Positions 12,126 to 24,426 of a DNA stretch of 64,000 nucleotides are shown one piece after another (position 1 is the stretch's first letter; the number at the start of each line of letters is the position of its first letter). The stretch is from contig NC_081154.1 of NCBI RefSeq assembly GCF_958295425.1, positions 10,161,766 to 10,225,765 of the forward strand, given 5' to 3'. Under the pieces are notes generated by a model. It was not told the origin of the DNA, did not search any database, and saw only the letters and a program-made list of their open reading frames with translations. Source of the stretch: Solea solea (taxonomy: Eukaryota; Chordata; Actinopteri; Pleuronectiformes; Soleidae). The position numbers were made by a program, and so were the translations under genes.

Positions 12126-14307
12126 AGAACGGTAGAGAGTGTTTTCTACAACACTTCCACACCAAAGACAACTGAAATTATACATGTGATGTACATTTCA
12201 TGAGAGAAATTACGTTCAGCTGTTTTTGGTTTCATGCCTTTGGGTTTGTTTGTTTTTATTTGGAGGATACGTGCAGTGTGCCCACCATGTAAATAAACCC
12301 TTTACCAAAAGTGGAGGTGTGGGATTCCCACTGTGTGAGGTCCTCCTGAAAAAGCTTCCTGAAAATAAAGGGGTTTGAGGTTTGATCTTCACAGTCTCAA
12401 TTCCTCTGTGGTTTAGCAAGCTTCTCTGCTTATTAGCACTGTCAGAATTTAAAATTCTTTCTTTTTCTCACATTGTGCCTAAAAGAGAGCAAACCAACGA
12501 TTTTATCCACATTTCCTATCAAAATACAAAAAGTTTCCTTTTATCTTTGAGGGGTAATTACTCTCTGCAGCCAAGCTGGGTTGTGAACTCTGTGCCAGCA
12601 TAACCACAATGTTGTTGTTAAATTATTAAGCGTGACCTACATTTCATCTTTAGCCAATGACAATCTCTCTCTGTCATACATTTGGCCAAGTTGTTGAGAT
12701 AGTGCTGTGGTATTTCCCCCAAACAGATATCATTATATATAACGATTTGACGTGAACAGTTCATTATAAAAAATGGAATTGTTGAAAATTCAATCATGCG
12801 AGTATTAACATTCATAACAAATGCTGACAGTCAGTGGTTGTGCTCCTGCAGTGGCAGCTCTATTTTTTTTTTTTTTGCATTCTTAAGCAAAGGCCTTGCT
12901 CTTCCACACAGGCTTCCCGTCTATACCAACTTTCCAGTGTCTCAAGGGTTTTAACTGCCGCCGTGCACTTAGTGACTGCACTTTTTCCATTGCTATGGCA
13001 AACCCTCCATAGAGCCAGCAGTCTCCTTGTGATGCATGGCTGAGCTGGTGCGCCAGGGGGTTGTGAATGGTTTGGCTTAATGGCCCTTAAATTTACCACT
13101 GGCTGTCAGTCAACATGGGACCTAAGTAAATGTCAGGGATTATGAATCAAGCTTGTAAAAATGGTAAGAAAGCTCATTTTCATCGCACACTAGTAAAACA
13201 CACAAAACGAGGACAAAGTTGGAGGGAATTCATTGCGTCATGCATTATTCTACCTCAGTTTCTGTTGTATTGCCATGATAGTATGGTATCATATTTCTTC
13301 AGTCTTTAGTTACTGTCCACTATTATATATAGAAGAGGCAGGTCACTACTTTTGAGGAGAGTCAAAAAAGCATGCTTTCAGGCCTTGACATCCACACATA
13401 GTTTGAATTCAGCCCTCCTTGAGAATGAGTGACATCTGGGGCAAACCCAGTGATTCAGCGCTGCTTCCTACAGGAAATCCCAAAGACCAAATTCTCCGGC
13501 AGCACTTTAAAAATGCAGAGGCCAAATAATACGTGTGAGATCGAGCAGGCAGATTCAGGGATTTCAAAGTCTTTTTCACTTCATGTCTCATGTCATAAGT
13601 GGAATAGAGCTATGGGCCTTTTAAGCAATTATCTCAGCAATTTGATTTAGCGTCCTCAGAACTTGACCTTTCTCCTGAGTCGTTGTTGTGGCGACAGTCT
13701 GTCTCATGTTTCGCTTTCAGTGCCAGTGAAACAGAACAGACAAGAGACCATTCCACCTCCACATTTCCTTCTATCCTGTAGCAGAAAGTCCATAACTTTT
13801 ACACCCAATGTTACACCCAGACAATAACTGAACCACTCCTCAGCACAGACAAAGATTAAAAGGACTCTAAAGTTAAAGGCGTGTCTCATCGGACGTGAGT
13901 CAATTAAAAATCGGGAGTGCAGAATGTGGACTGGGTGGATTCATGCCATAAATGGAGGATATCAGCTCCACACAAGGCCTCAAGATGCTTTGCCGCCACC
14001 CCGAAAAAGAAACACAGGAAAACCTCCTTAGAGCACGGCCAGCCACACGCACATACACACATGTGCACGTGGTAAAAAATAAACACCCAGAGGGGAAAGG
14101 GAGGAGCAGATGATGGAGTAGCGCAGCATCCGTGCACTCCGTTTCCTAACTCTGCGTTTTGCTGTGAAATCCCTCTCGACCCCACCCCAGCTTTTTCATT
14201 CAGAGGGAGGGAATGTGCGCGGCACGCCTGTCTTTTCTGTAAATATATTCCGGACTCTTCTCCACCACCTTCTCCCATGCAGGGAAAGGACGTAGGCAGC
14301 CATGTGC

Positions 14308-14325
14308 AACCCCCCCCCCCCCCCA
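14308..14325. repeat. Poly-C tract
   Basis: A run of about 17 C, read as poly-Gly by a minus-strand open frame that I do not accept as a gene. Confidence 0.85.
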
Positions 14326-15027
14326 CGCCTCCACCCTCGCTCCATCTGAGCTTCCTCATGAGGAAGGAAGTTGGCTCGCTCCACCGTGTGAGAGGTTAAA
14401 TCCCAGAGAAGGGAAGCGAAGGGTGTCGGCCCGGACCCCTCGACTGACAGCAGGAAACATTTGGAGGAAACTGAAAGGAATTGTGTATCTGTTTTTCTAG
14501 TAGTAACAGAGCGGATGTGCAGTGTCAGTGAAGCAATGGCATGTCAGGGCTCTCTGACCTTACGTTCTGTCAAAACCCACTTGGTATCGAACCATTTATC
14601 TACCCTGACATTTAAGTCTAACATATTGTAACCCCGCCCCCCACAAAGAAAACTCAAGGAAGCAGTGTTTTATAATGTGGTAAATACAAAATGTTTTACA
14701 ATCTCATTTCAACTTAAACAGGGATGACAGTCGAAACATTTAAGTCCAACATACCAGCCCTTCCCGCACATTACCAAGTGCCATTATTATAATCGCATCC
14801 AGCACTACGCCATGAATTCCACAGCAGACCGCTCTTCAAGGCCACACTGTACATACACTGTGATACTTCTCCTGAACCCTGCTATCCTCTGGATTCGGTC
14901 CAGCTCGAGAACTGTCAACAGTTTTCGTCCAACATTACCAACACTGCTTTGTCATCTACATTAAAAGGGCAGACATTAGACATTTTATTCAGTGACTTTC
15001 TCTTAGCTCGTCCATCTTATCTCACAA

Positions 15028-15530
15028 TACATTACATTACATGTCATTTAGCAGACGCTTTTATCCAAAGCGACTTACAATAAGTGCATTTCAACATTTG
15101 CGTACATACAAGAGCTAGAAGTAAGTAAGTGCTAGTCATAAGTGTGCAAGTAAGTGCTTTTTTTTTTTTTTTATCGTCGTCTTAGTCGAGGTAGAGTCGA
15201 AAGAGATGTGTTTTTAGTCGGCTGCGGACGATGTGGAGACTTTCTGCTGTCCGGATGTCGATGGGGAGCTCGTTCCACCATTTGGGAGCCAGGACAGCGA
15301 ACAGTCGTGAGTTCGGCGAATGCCTCTGCGATCCTCTCAGTGAGGGGGCAGCGAGCCGGTTAGCCGATGCAGAGCGGAGTGGGCGGGCTGGGGTGTAGGT
15401 TTTGATCATGTCCTGGGTGTAGGATGGACCGGATCCGTTTGTAGCATGGAACGCAAGCAGTTTTGAGTCTTGAAGCGGATGCGAGCAGCTACAGGAAGCC
15501 AGTGAAGGGAGCGGTGGCGCAGTAGCAGCA
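15028..15530 (-). mobile_element. LINE 3' fragment (probable L2/CR1-like), minus strand
   Basis: On the minus strand, bases 15,409-15,182 translate to the C-terminal tail of a non-LTR reverse-transcriptase protein: the phrases FAVLAPKWWNELPIDIRTAE and SRLKTHLFRLYLD followed by a stop are typical of fish L2/CR1-type LINEs. The non-coding 3' part lies at lower coordinates. It includes the ubiquitous fish phrase GCAGACGCTTTTATCCAAAG and ends in ACATT repeats, as expected for a LINE 3' tail in this orientation. Only the last few hundred bases are present, so this is a dead 5'-truncated copy. The exact clade is an inference. Confidence 0.75.
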
Positions 15531-15924
15531 TGATGGAATTTCTCCTCACATTTTAATGACAGCCAGCATTCCTTGCATATCTATTATCATGATTAATGAA
15601 TCTAAAAGGCAGCATAAGGAGACATAATATCTAGTGGCAACTGTTTTATAATGATCTCGTTTCCTTGTTTTGTTCTCACTACCGTCTCCATGTCTCCATG
15701 TACAGTATTAATTTATCTGAAGAAGTATAAATTATTACAATGACATATATTATTTGTTTATGTACTTATTTATTACAACCATCCATGGTCCAGAGATTAT
15801 GTCAAGGAGGTTGCCATTTCTGGGTTTTAGTGGCATGTCTCAATTAATCAGCTAAAAGCAAAGACATGTATAATAACAGTGGTTGCAGTCTTCTGGTTTA
15901 CTGGAAGTAAGACTATATTGACTC

Positions 15925-16010
15925 GCCACTAGGGGGCGACTCTGCTAGTTGCAAGAAGAAGTAAATATGAATGGATGTCAATGGGAAACTGAGCCTGGAG
16001 TACTCACCTG
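15925..16010. repeat. Short teleost repeat with AGGGGGCGACTCTGC core
   Basis: The phrase CGCCACTAGGGGGCGACTCT followed by GCTAGTTGCAAGAAGAAGT and a text like 'ATGGATGTCAATGGGAAACT' matches a dispersed fish repeat. A second copy of the core is at about 46.39-46.42 kb (AGCAGGGGGGCGACTCTGCA). Confidence 0.6.
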
Positions 16011-19000
16011 AATTATATATATAAAAAAAATCGCTAGTTTTCATTCTTCCTCAGTCAAACATGATGTAAACTGTGTAAAGTATGTTCCCATTTAGAGAAA
16101 AGTAGATGATAAAACACAGCACATACTGTATGAGTATTGTTCAGTAGGTTTTAGGTGACATCTTTGTCTTCTCTTCAGTAACATCTAAGCAAAGGCTCAC
16201 ACAGTGTGAATCTTATGTAATCGTATATTTTCTCTCTAATTTCAAATCGCCAATGTAGAAATTGTTGTGTTCAATCCTGTTTTCACAGATTAGCACTCAC
16301 TTCCAAACTCATAGGCCAGGCTGGTAATGGGTCATGAGACAATGACATTCCCCGGCCTTTATCTGGTAGGTCTATTGACAAATTCAACTGTGTTTATCTG
16401 TTAGTACTAAGAATCATGTTGAATAACATATACTCTTTTTTTTTTTTGCAGTGACCTTGACCTGTGCCTTTTGCTGCTGATATCAACACCCTTCAGTGCT
16501 GCTGCTTCAAACTACAACGAGGTTATAGGCCACCGTTTCAAGACTGAGCTATTTATCTTCAAAGTTGATATATTGTGTCCACCTCACTCATAAAGGCAAG
16601 ACAAAAACACCTCTGTTGAAGAATATTCGTGCCCGTTTCCTGTCGGTTTGAGGGTTCCCAGATCGTGAAGCCTGCTTGAATACATTAGAGTGAGAAAAGA
16701 AACTTCATCCAAGCACTAAAGCCTACAGTACATGAGGCGTCCATTTCCGAAACTTGTGTTATTACAGAGTGCTCTAATGTAAGCCCTTAATGTGTGGCTG
16801 CTATCCCTTCACTGTTGCTTTGCTCAGCTGAAAACAAATGCAACGACCTGCCAAACTGATTAATTACAATTTATGAGTACCAAACCATAGACCTTTACTT
16901 GACGGATACTTTCAAACAGCTTTTAAAGCCTATACGTCGATGGTGGCTATAAACAGAACAGTATCACAATCAAATATTCGGACTCTTGAGATATTTTGGC
17001 AGGTACAGATGAAACTAATGTAGCTGCATTCCCCTTCTGTAAAACATCTCACCTCTGTGGAGTAAGTCAGTATTTGGGTGACCTTTGCAGGAAGCTCAAT
17101 CACAGCTCAGTGCAGACCTATACATATTAAGGGGCTGACTTCATTATGTATCCTTCTTGGTTTGTTTGACCACACTCTCATTTGAAAAGATTAATCGGCC
17201 GGCTCAGACTGGCTCAGCTCGACTAAACTAAATATTTAAGTTTTTGAGGTGCATGTGGTTGCCTTCAGACCCTTCGGCGATAGTCTATACTTGAACCTGG
17301 TTTGTTTTTCTCAGCCCACGCAGCAATCACACCCTTCATCACATGTTGAAAATCTAAAAGAAAAGAAAGACGGAAAAGTCCCATGAATCACATGCAGAGG
17401 GAAACACGTCCAGTCCATCAAGCTTGTTATTCTATAGATTTTTTTATTTTTTTTTTTATTTACATAGTTCCCTCTGGTAGCTTGAGTATTCAATTCTGCC
17501 TTATTACAGGATTCAATGGTGGATTACAAGGGATACACACTTGCTTAGACTAAACAAAGTAAGAAATGATTGTTGGTAAAGTCTGGGAAAGATTTTCACT
17601 GTTTGTGTCAAAGATGCATTTAAGTGATGTTGCATTTAAGGACTCAACCTAAGAGGCTCTTCTGAAGAATCAACGTAGAAACACTGCAATTCAGACCCCA
17701 AATTATGACGCAACAAGCACTGAATTTAACGTAAACCGATGCCTGTGCTACAATGTTGTGTGAAAAGATAAAAAGGGAAATCAAGCATTTAAAGTGTCTT
17801 TTTTTTTCCTTATTAAACACCTCACTCGTTTAATTTTCTATGTCTGTTCCTACCAAGAGCCACTGAGGTCGTTTCATTTCCGTAATAAAAGAGGAATCTT
17901 TTTGCATGAATAAGTTGAGAATGAATGACTGAGATTTAGACTGTAACTGGGTTACTTGTCATTATGTTTGTTCCAAGAAAAGCAACTCAAGAAAAAAAAA
18001 AAAACGATTTAAGAATGCCAAGAAAATTAAAAACTGACAAATGGTAAATTCATTGTGGGAAAGTGACTTTTCAGGTCAAGTCAAGTGTGAGGACAGTGTG
18101 AGAATTTCAGCTGAAGTAAAAATGGATCCTGCATTGCCTGTTTGTTCATTTAGCTGGCTCGACACCATGAAAAAACAATGACGTTTGGTGGAAGTCGAAA
18201 GTGAACAATAAAGACCTTGGACGAAAACTGAACACAAAGAGTTTCAGAGTGTATGCATTCACCATATTTCTTTTTTCAGTTGTCATGAACAGCTGTGGAA
18301 AGTCACTAACTCATCCATAATGATGTACTTAACATACCCTCAGAGCCCCTTCTCCTAACTATCACACTGGTAATTTAGCTCCATCTAGTGATCTTAAATA
18401 GACATTGCACATATAATTAAGGCAATTTGAAGAATTTTACCCTAAAGATGATGAAGACTGAAGATAACTGTTTCAGCTGGATCTGTGTTTTGCAAGAGAA
18501 CATCACTGAATTACATTTGTACTCTTCACAATGTATAATCCTCACCAGCACTAGCAAAGAAAAACTATTTATCTCTGTTTGAGCAAGCTGAATCATGATG
18601 CACTAAAAACTAAGAACATGTTCAATGAAAAGTTTGAATATGGGACTTTTCTCAACTAATTCATTCTACCCTAGTAGCAGGGAACACATTTCATTAGTCT
18701 TTACACTAAACAAAAAACTGAAATGTTGATATTACATTGGGGGACATTTCGATTAAGGTGATGAAAGTGATAGAGTTTGAAAAACATTCATTCTCAATTT
18801 AGTAAATAGTCAATAGGTCATAGAATGAACAGCCTAAGAGGAAATGTTAAAGTTACAATCTCAGTGGTCTCCTGTTGTTCTCTCAAATGAAGAATAACTG
18901 TGATTTAAAACACTGACTCTTTTCCAAATATCTCTTACTTGAATAACCTGATACCAGATCGGGGCTGCAGAAAAAAATAATAATTCATTTATGGGTAAAA

Positions 19001-19718
19001 ATTACAAGCTATTTTATTCCACTAACATGTTTTAAAGCAAAGACAGCCAAAAAAAAGAAAGACAGAAAAAAATGGATGTGCTTCAAAAGGCATGTCAAAA
19101 TATTTACACATTTATTTCCAAAACATGACAATTGTTTGTATAATTAAAAAGTGTCTTTCTTTTCTTTCTCTGAAACAAAAGCAAAGCTTAACAAATGTTA
19201 ATTGTTTTTGAAAACTAAATCAACCTATATATTTTAACAACTTAGACACAGTCAGGAAAGTGTGATGGATGAGAGAGAGAAAATCACTAGAGTAAATAAG
19301 CTAATAAATGTAGCTCAGTTGGTTCATTGTCGCTGTCCTGACTTATATGAACGGAACAATACATGACTTCTTTAGCTAAAACATGACTAAATGGCTGCTG
19401 TGCAAAAGGCCCATTGTTAATAAAGCTTTTTTTGAAGTGGAGACCCCGGCCTCAATGCGGAAGTGATGAGCCAATCAGCTGATTAACAGGTGTTTATCAG
19501 GTGTGCACCTGCAGTCACTTCTCTTAATCCTCCTCCACCACCAGCACGTACTACCGTACGTTTGGTGCCATCACATCAATTCAACAGCTGCCGAAGAACA
19601 AGAACAAGCCGCGACCAAGAACTCCTGGAGCTTTTAAACTCCATTTCATTCGGTAAAGCGTGTTTCTAGGAGGAAGGATTTGGTTTTTAAAACCACCGCG
19701 CTTGTCATGGCGGGCGTG

Positions 19719-19726
19719 TGACGTCA
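19719..19726 (+). promoter_or_regulatory. CRE (TGACGTCA) in candidate promoter
   Basis: A perfect 8-bp cAMP-response element sits about 80 bp before the first ATG of the candidate small ORF, in a segment with several CpGs (GGCGGGCGTG, ACGCGC). Perfect CREs near transcription starts are typical of CREB/ATF-responsive promoters. No TATA box is evident. That this is the promoter of the plus-strand transcript is inferred from position. Confidence 0.4.
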
Positions 19727-19797
19727 GACGCGCAGAAAGTCACACACTATTCAAAATGTGACTTAGTGTGAAGCGGCGGGCTTATATTTTAAATATT

Positions 19798-20021
19798 ATG
19801 CCCTACATGAATGAGGATCGGAGACGGCGGGTCGACCTGGTCCAGATTGAGGATTTACCGAGAAAGGTCAGTGAATGTTAGCAGGTGGTGACGCCATTAC
19901 TGTCGGCTTCCATGTTTAATTGCAAATTCGTGTCCAGTTAAAGTCTTTACATAACGTCACGTGTATGTTTTTTTTCTTTTCTTTTCTCCAGACATTTGTT
20001 TTTGCCACGAGACCGGGTTGA
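19798..20021 (+). CDS. Candidate 32-codon small ORF across two exons
   Basis: Exon 1 supplies 23 codons (19,798-19,866), starting MPYMNEDRRRRVDLVQIED and ending LPRK. Joining AAG|GTCAGT to the acceptor TTTTCTCCAG at 19,991 continues in frame with TFVFATRPG and a TGA at 20,019-20,021. The peptide has an RRRR run, alternating acidic residues, no signal peptide and no membrane segment. The first ATG has A at -3, a favourable context, although short upstream ATGs exist (for example ATG-TGA at 19,756). I know no family with this sequence. It could be a conserved micropeptide, an upstream ORF of a longer transcript, or chance. Composition and clean splicing favour translation, but only comparison with other fish would tell. 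Confidence 0.3.
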
Positions 20022-20179
20022 GCTGTCTGTCTTCACACACGGCACGTGCTGTGGATAGGTGAGTAACACTCATTTCACCGCAGATGAATACAAACGGCCT
20101 TCTACTCTTATTTATTTTTTAAAGTAAACTTCCCCTGTCACTAAAAAGTCACAAATATTCACATGTGGTGTATACATAT

Positions 20180-20411
20180 TAGCGCTGAAACAATTACTCG
20201 ATTAATCGTCAACTGTTTTGATAATCAATTAATTGGTTTCTTGCTTCTTAAATGTAAACACTTTTCTTTTATTTGCTCCGATTAACAAAACAAAGACATT
20301 TGAGAACATCATCATTTCCAGGTTTGACAAACATTGATCAACATTTTGACATTTTATGGACCAAACGATTACTCGATTAATCAAGAAAATGATTATTAAT
20401 TGCAGCTCTAA
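20180..20411. mobile_element. hAT-like MITE with ATTAATCG arms, copy 1
   Basis: Imperfect terminal inverted repeats: TTAGCGCTGAAACAATTACT at the left and, read inversely, TTAGAGCTGCAATTAAT at the right. Both arms contain the ACTCGATTAATC phrase. This text matches a very common teleost MITE usually placed with hAT elements. It lies in an intron of the candidate plus-strand transcript. There is no coding capacity. Confidence 0.7.
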
Positions 20412-21335
20412 TAAATATAGATGAAAAATAATTTCATTTGAAATTCTTCTATTATATTGAACATTTCATTGTCTTGTCAGTCTCATTAACGCTAGTCATT
20501 GCGGATAAGAATGTACTAATTCTTTTTTTTCTTTTTTTTTTGTCTCCCCAGACGGGTCTTCATGAAGTCTTCTCAAAGTAAGGGGCGTTTGTATTATGGG
20601 ATGCCGCTGTGCTCCCATGCTTTCTTGCTCTTGGCCGCCGGGCCTGCATGTATGGCTGCCTTGCCAGTACATGTATGCTTTATGGTCGCTGTACCAATTC
20701 TTCTTTTGATCATACCATTCATTCAAACAGGTGGCCATGTTGGACCCATGTCTCTTCTCTATTATATTAGGATTTATCAACTCAACACTAGCCAAGACCT
20801 GACAAGGCTTGTGTGAGGGGTGAGATGTGTATTTTGTGCCCAAGGGGAGACAGTGGAGCATAAGTTTGTCCTTTTGCTTTGTTGGCTGTGAAAGTCCCCC
20901 CTGGGTGTATAAGTGTTAGACTGTCCTGGTCAGTTAGTTTTGTCTTGAACTGCTGAGCTAGTAATGTAGAACTGTCTGTTTTTGGCACTAAAACTTAAGC
21001 ATCACTAAGTAACGTGGACATTATGTTTGTGTGTGGGCTGTGTGACAGTCTGGGTGTTGTTTTGCATTGAATGAGTGAGTGGTCGCAATCAAGCCTTGAA
21101 CCTTTCAGCTCAGCAGTGAAGTAGATGATTAAAGTGTGTTTGTCATAGTGTGGTGTTACCTAGTCTGAAAATGGTCACTGTACCATGAATATAAATATGT
21201 GAAATGGCTTGATTATGCGCTAACACTTCCTTTGTAGGTGTGTCTACAGAAGGTAAGAATGATTTTCATTCTTTTTGGATGGCTGCCGTGTCGGCCTCCC
21301 TATCCCATTTCTCTCTCCTGGTTTTCAAAAAAAAT

Positions 21336-21343
21336 AATATTAA

Positions 21344-21383
<40 letters not shown>

Positions 21384-21400
21384 AATGATAATAATAATCA
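21336..21400. repeat. (TTA)n / (ATT)n microsatellite
   Basis: About 15 TTA units flanked by AATAAT variants. Confidence 0.9.
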
Positions 21401-21803
21401 AAGTAGGGGGAAAAACTTATTTAGTTGTCCGGGTCTCTCAAACCAGTGTACATACTGGGTTAAAGCTTCAAAGCACAATTTTGTCAAACTAATAAAAATA
21501 AAAGCCCAACCATATGAAATGGTTTTCCTCCCAATTTAGTCTGCTAATATAATCAGCTTAGTTCCAGCCTTTAAAAATTTTAAAACGAAGCTTCGCAGAT
21601 GTCCGTCCCTCGCTCACCTATTTGTCCAACCAACAAGACTTCCACGCCATGGGCCAGCACAAATTCCTGGTGGATCGCAGAATGGTACATCTTGGTTGTT
21701 GTGTGTGAGTAACTTTTTTTTCTTTATGGGTGGGGTTGTGCTTGTCCTGTGCCATAACCACACTTTTATTTCAGCTCATCCAACAAGGAGGACCACCCAT
21801 TTC

Positions 21804-21852
21804 TTCATCCAATTTCATTTCACCGCATTTCATTTCACCGCATTTCATTTCC
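21804..21852. repeat. CATTTCATTTCACCG minisatellite
   Basis: About three copies of a 15-bp unit, CATTTCATTTCACCG, the last diverged to CATTTCATTTCC. It lies inside the candidate plus-strand transcript; no function is apparent. Confidence 0.75.
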
Positions 21853-22940
21853 ATTTTCCCCGTTGGATCTTCGAGCGATGCATTTCCATTTTCCGTCCGT
21901 CGGTGCATTTATTTATCAAATACCGTATTTATTGGTATATAATACATTTTTACAATACACTGTAAAATGCATTTTTTACAATGAATTGTAAAATTTATAA
22001 TAACAAATGTTGCAATAATTTGAAAAATGTATTATCACATTTTACAATATATTGTAACATTTATAATTTAATTTAAAAATTAAAATTTTCTTAGTGTAGG
22101 TGAGGGCTGTAATGTATTGTGTGCAAAAGTAATTTTGCGCACTATACATGACATTTTGTCAGCCTTGGTGCTGCATTCATAAAATTAAACATGGAGGAAT
22201 TAATTTTTTTTCTAAATTTACAAAAAAAAAGGATTCTGGTTCGAGTTGGTATTTGTTTGTTGTAGTTTTCTGGATGACCAGGACAAATCGGATGATTCTT
22301 GAGATGGGATTTATTGACAGAGTAGGCTCAGTTATATTTTTAAGTTGTCTTTGTCCCTGCAACAGGGAATAGGTTTCTCTCTGATATGGCTGCCATGCCA
22401 TCTGTCTCCATTAAGACCAGCATGCTATGACTCCAACATGGTCACCTGTCCGTCCAATTGTCGCTCCATCTAAGTTTTATTAATATACCCAAGTAGTTGC
22501 TAAACTATCTGCCATGAGTTTAGAACCTCTGTCCTATCCTGTTCTCCTCAGACACACACATGCACTCATCACACACCTTGTCAGCATTTCAGTTCAGCCA
22601 TCCAATAGAACCACGTTAGTTGCGTCAAACAACTTCTACAAATCTCTTTTTTCTTCAGTCTAGGCTGCTGTGCCTTGGCTTGACTGTGCTGGCTGCCATG
22701 CCACGAGGCCTCACTTTTCCACATCTTTCTATCAGCCACTGTGCTGCTCTATCATTTCTTTCTCTATATCTGCCTTTTTTCCTGTGCTCTTGTCTTTGTC
22801 TCAAAAGGCTTAAGCTGTGTGTCTGCGTGTTTGTGTGTGGGTCCACGTTTGGAGTGACTGAGTTTCTTAATTGACCGACATCAAAGTTAACGTTAAAGTT
22901 AACGACAAGTTGGAGGAATCCGTTGCCATAGTTGGACTGA

Positions 22941-23130
22941 ATACTACTGATGCTGCTACTACTGACTACTACTGACTACTACTGATGCTGCTACTACTGA
23001 CTACTATTGATACTGCTACTACTGATAATGCTACTACTGACTACTACTACTGATATAAGTACTACTGACTACTACTGGTACTGCTACTACTGACTACTAC
23101 TGATATTAGTACTACTGACTACTACTGATG
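22941..23130 (+). repeat. TACTACTGAC minisatellite array
   Basis: Roughly 190 bp are built from TACTACTGA(C/T) and TGATGCTGC units, with seven exact TACTGAC occurrences. The array ends exactly at ACTGATG|GTAAGAC, which looks like a 5' splice site and is also the left edge of the 2.44 kb duplicated unit. It may be the end of an exon of the candidate non-coding transcript. Repeat length is probably polymorphic. Confidence 0.75.
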
Positions 23131-24248
23131 GTAAGACATTAAAGAAACCTAGTACATTAGCAAAGCTTGATATTTAAGGATCATAGGATAGGAAAATGCT
23201 ATTGTCCTACTGCAAAAATGTTTGACAGTCAATAGGGTTAAAATTATAGGTAATGCAGGAAATGAATAAATAAAAATTAATTAAATGTCTTCCCTTTGGG
23301 GCTTTTGATGAGTAATTTTCCCTTCCAGTTATTCAGCCCATGGATAATGCATTATGAAGTGTAAAATATATTGACATCTGAGATTTTGCATATTTCAGTT
23401 AAATGGTGGAGGTGCATGTGCAGGCTTGACAAAGTCAATTGTCCCTTTGCCTGTAATTTTTAATTATACGTATTTTTGATAGGAATTTTTATTGCATTTG
23501 TTGCACTCCACCATCAATACTATTAATGATTAAGGCCGGTTTGTCGACTCTGCCAAGTTTATTTTTTTCCTACTGGAGACTCAAGAATTTTCTATTTGCG
23601 CGTCATGTTGGGAGGCCTCCCAGCAGGGGGAGTTAACCCACCCCTGCAAAAAAACAATGCGTCACTCGAGTAGGATCGTCAAATACTCACTGCAATGACA
23701 AGTTGCACAGTTTCACACATGGTATTGTCATCACTTGGTAGGCGGGGGTACAAGATAGAAGCGCGCTTGTGTTTCCTGGGAGGAAGCAAACTTGGCAGAC
23801 GGACAATTTTTGTTTATTTATTTTTTACCATCTATTGGTGGTGAAGTAATCGATGATAATCAAGAGTATCAGGTTGAATCCACATTTTACTATCTTCAGT
23901 TACCTGCTTTTGATGCAGTTTAATTTGAAACATTACTGTGGGCTGAATTTCAAATGTCTAGATAGTCATAGGTTTAGTTTTGAAATAGAATGGGTTATAT
24001 CACTCCAATATTTATGGAAGTTTGATTTGAAAAAATGTAAAACTTATTTTCCCATGGTGAAGTTTGTAGTGCAGATAAAAGCATTTTTTTTCCCCCAGTA
24101 TTCGTCAGGGATGCCCCCTAGATTAAAAGCCTATACGTACCAAATTGACTGTTTGACAATCTTAGCAGTATACTTAATAATCCTAAATGTTAAATAAAAA
24201 AAAAAGTTATAGGGAATTTCAGCTTTTATTGAAACAGTGTAGCTATAG

Positions 24249-24318
24249 GATGGCAGAGGGAGGGGAGCGATGGCATCCAGCTATGGGCCCCGGCTGGATT
24301 CCACCCAAGGCTGCTATG
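24249..24318 (+). ncRNA. Candidate exon of the plus-strand transcript
   Basis: The 70-nt segment follows TGTAGCTATAG and ends at GCTATG|GTAAGA, a strong donor. Read from GATGGCAG it is open throughout (MAEGGERWHPAMGPGW...). The 108-nt intron that follows is also a multiple of three without a stop, so an unspliced frame runs on into the next exon and stops in its repeat. I do not recognise the peptide. It is treated as part of a mostly non-coding RNA. Confidence 0.4.
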
Positions 24319-24426
24319 GTAAGAAAGCCTGCATCGTATACACAGGTGAGCTACTGGTGCACTGACATGATAAATTCCGAAAAAAACTGTAAATGCCTGA
24401 TTTTACTCTTTGCTGAATTGGTGCAG

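Larger units (their letters stand above)
1..19500. other. Gene-poor left flank, no supported gene
   Basis: I find no exon set, RNA gene or recognisable protein in this stretch. It holds AT-rich unique sequence, microsatellites, two copies of a foldback MITE, a LINE 3' fragment and a few decayed teleost repeats, each listed separately. Open frames of 60-180 codons occur on both strands, but none has a recognisable domain or a convincing pair of splice sites, and several run through simple repeats. Small or lineage-specific exons and distal enhancers could be hidden here. Confidence 0.6.

Noticed and set aside
13904..14359. 151-codon minus-strand open frame
   Set aside because: It includes a poly-Gly stretch from the poly-C tract and looks compositionally driven; no family recognised.
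20562..20816. 84-codon hydrophobic plus-strand frame
   Set aside because: It starts with an ATG just after a good acceptor and looks membrane-like, but a donor (AAA|GTAAGG) lies 16 bases into it and no family is recognisable; more likely chance.
22941..23130. CRISPR-like repeat array
   Set aside because: Units are contiguous and degenerate with no spacers, and the context is a vertebrate genome; it is a minisatellite.
23309..23384. Box C/D snoRNA-like segment (TGATGAG ... CTGA)
   Set aside because: The spacing is right and it is present in both duplicated copies, but the flanks do not pair into a terminal stem and the C box lacks the leading purine.
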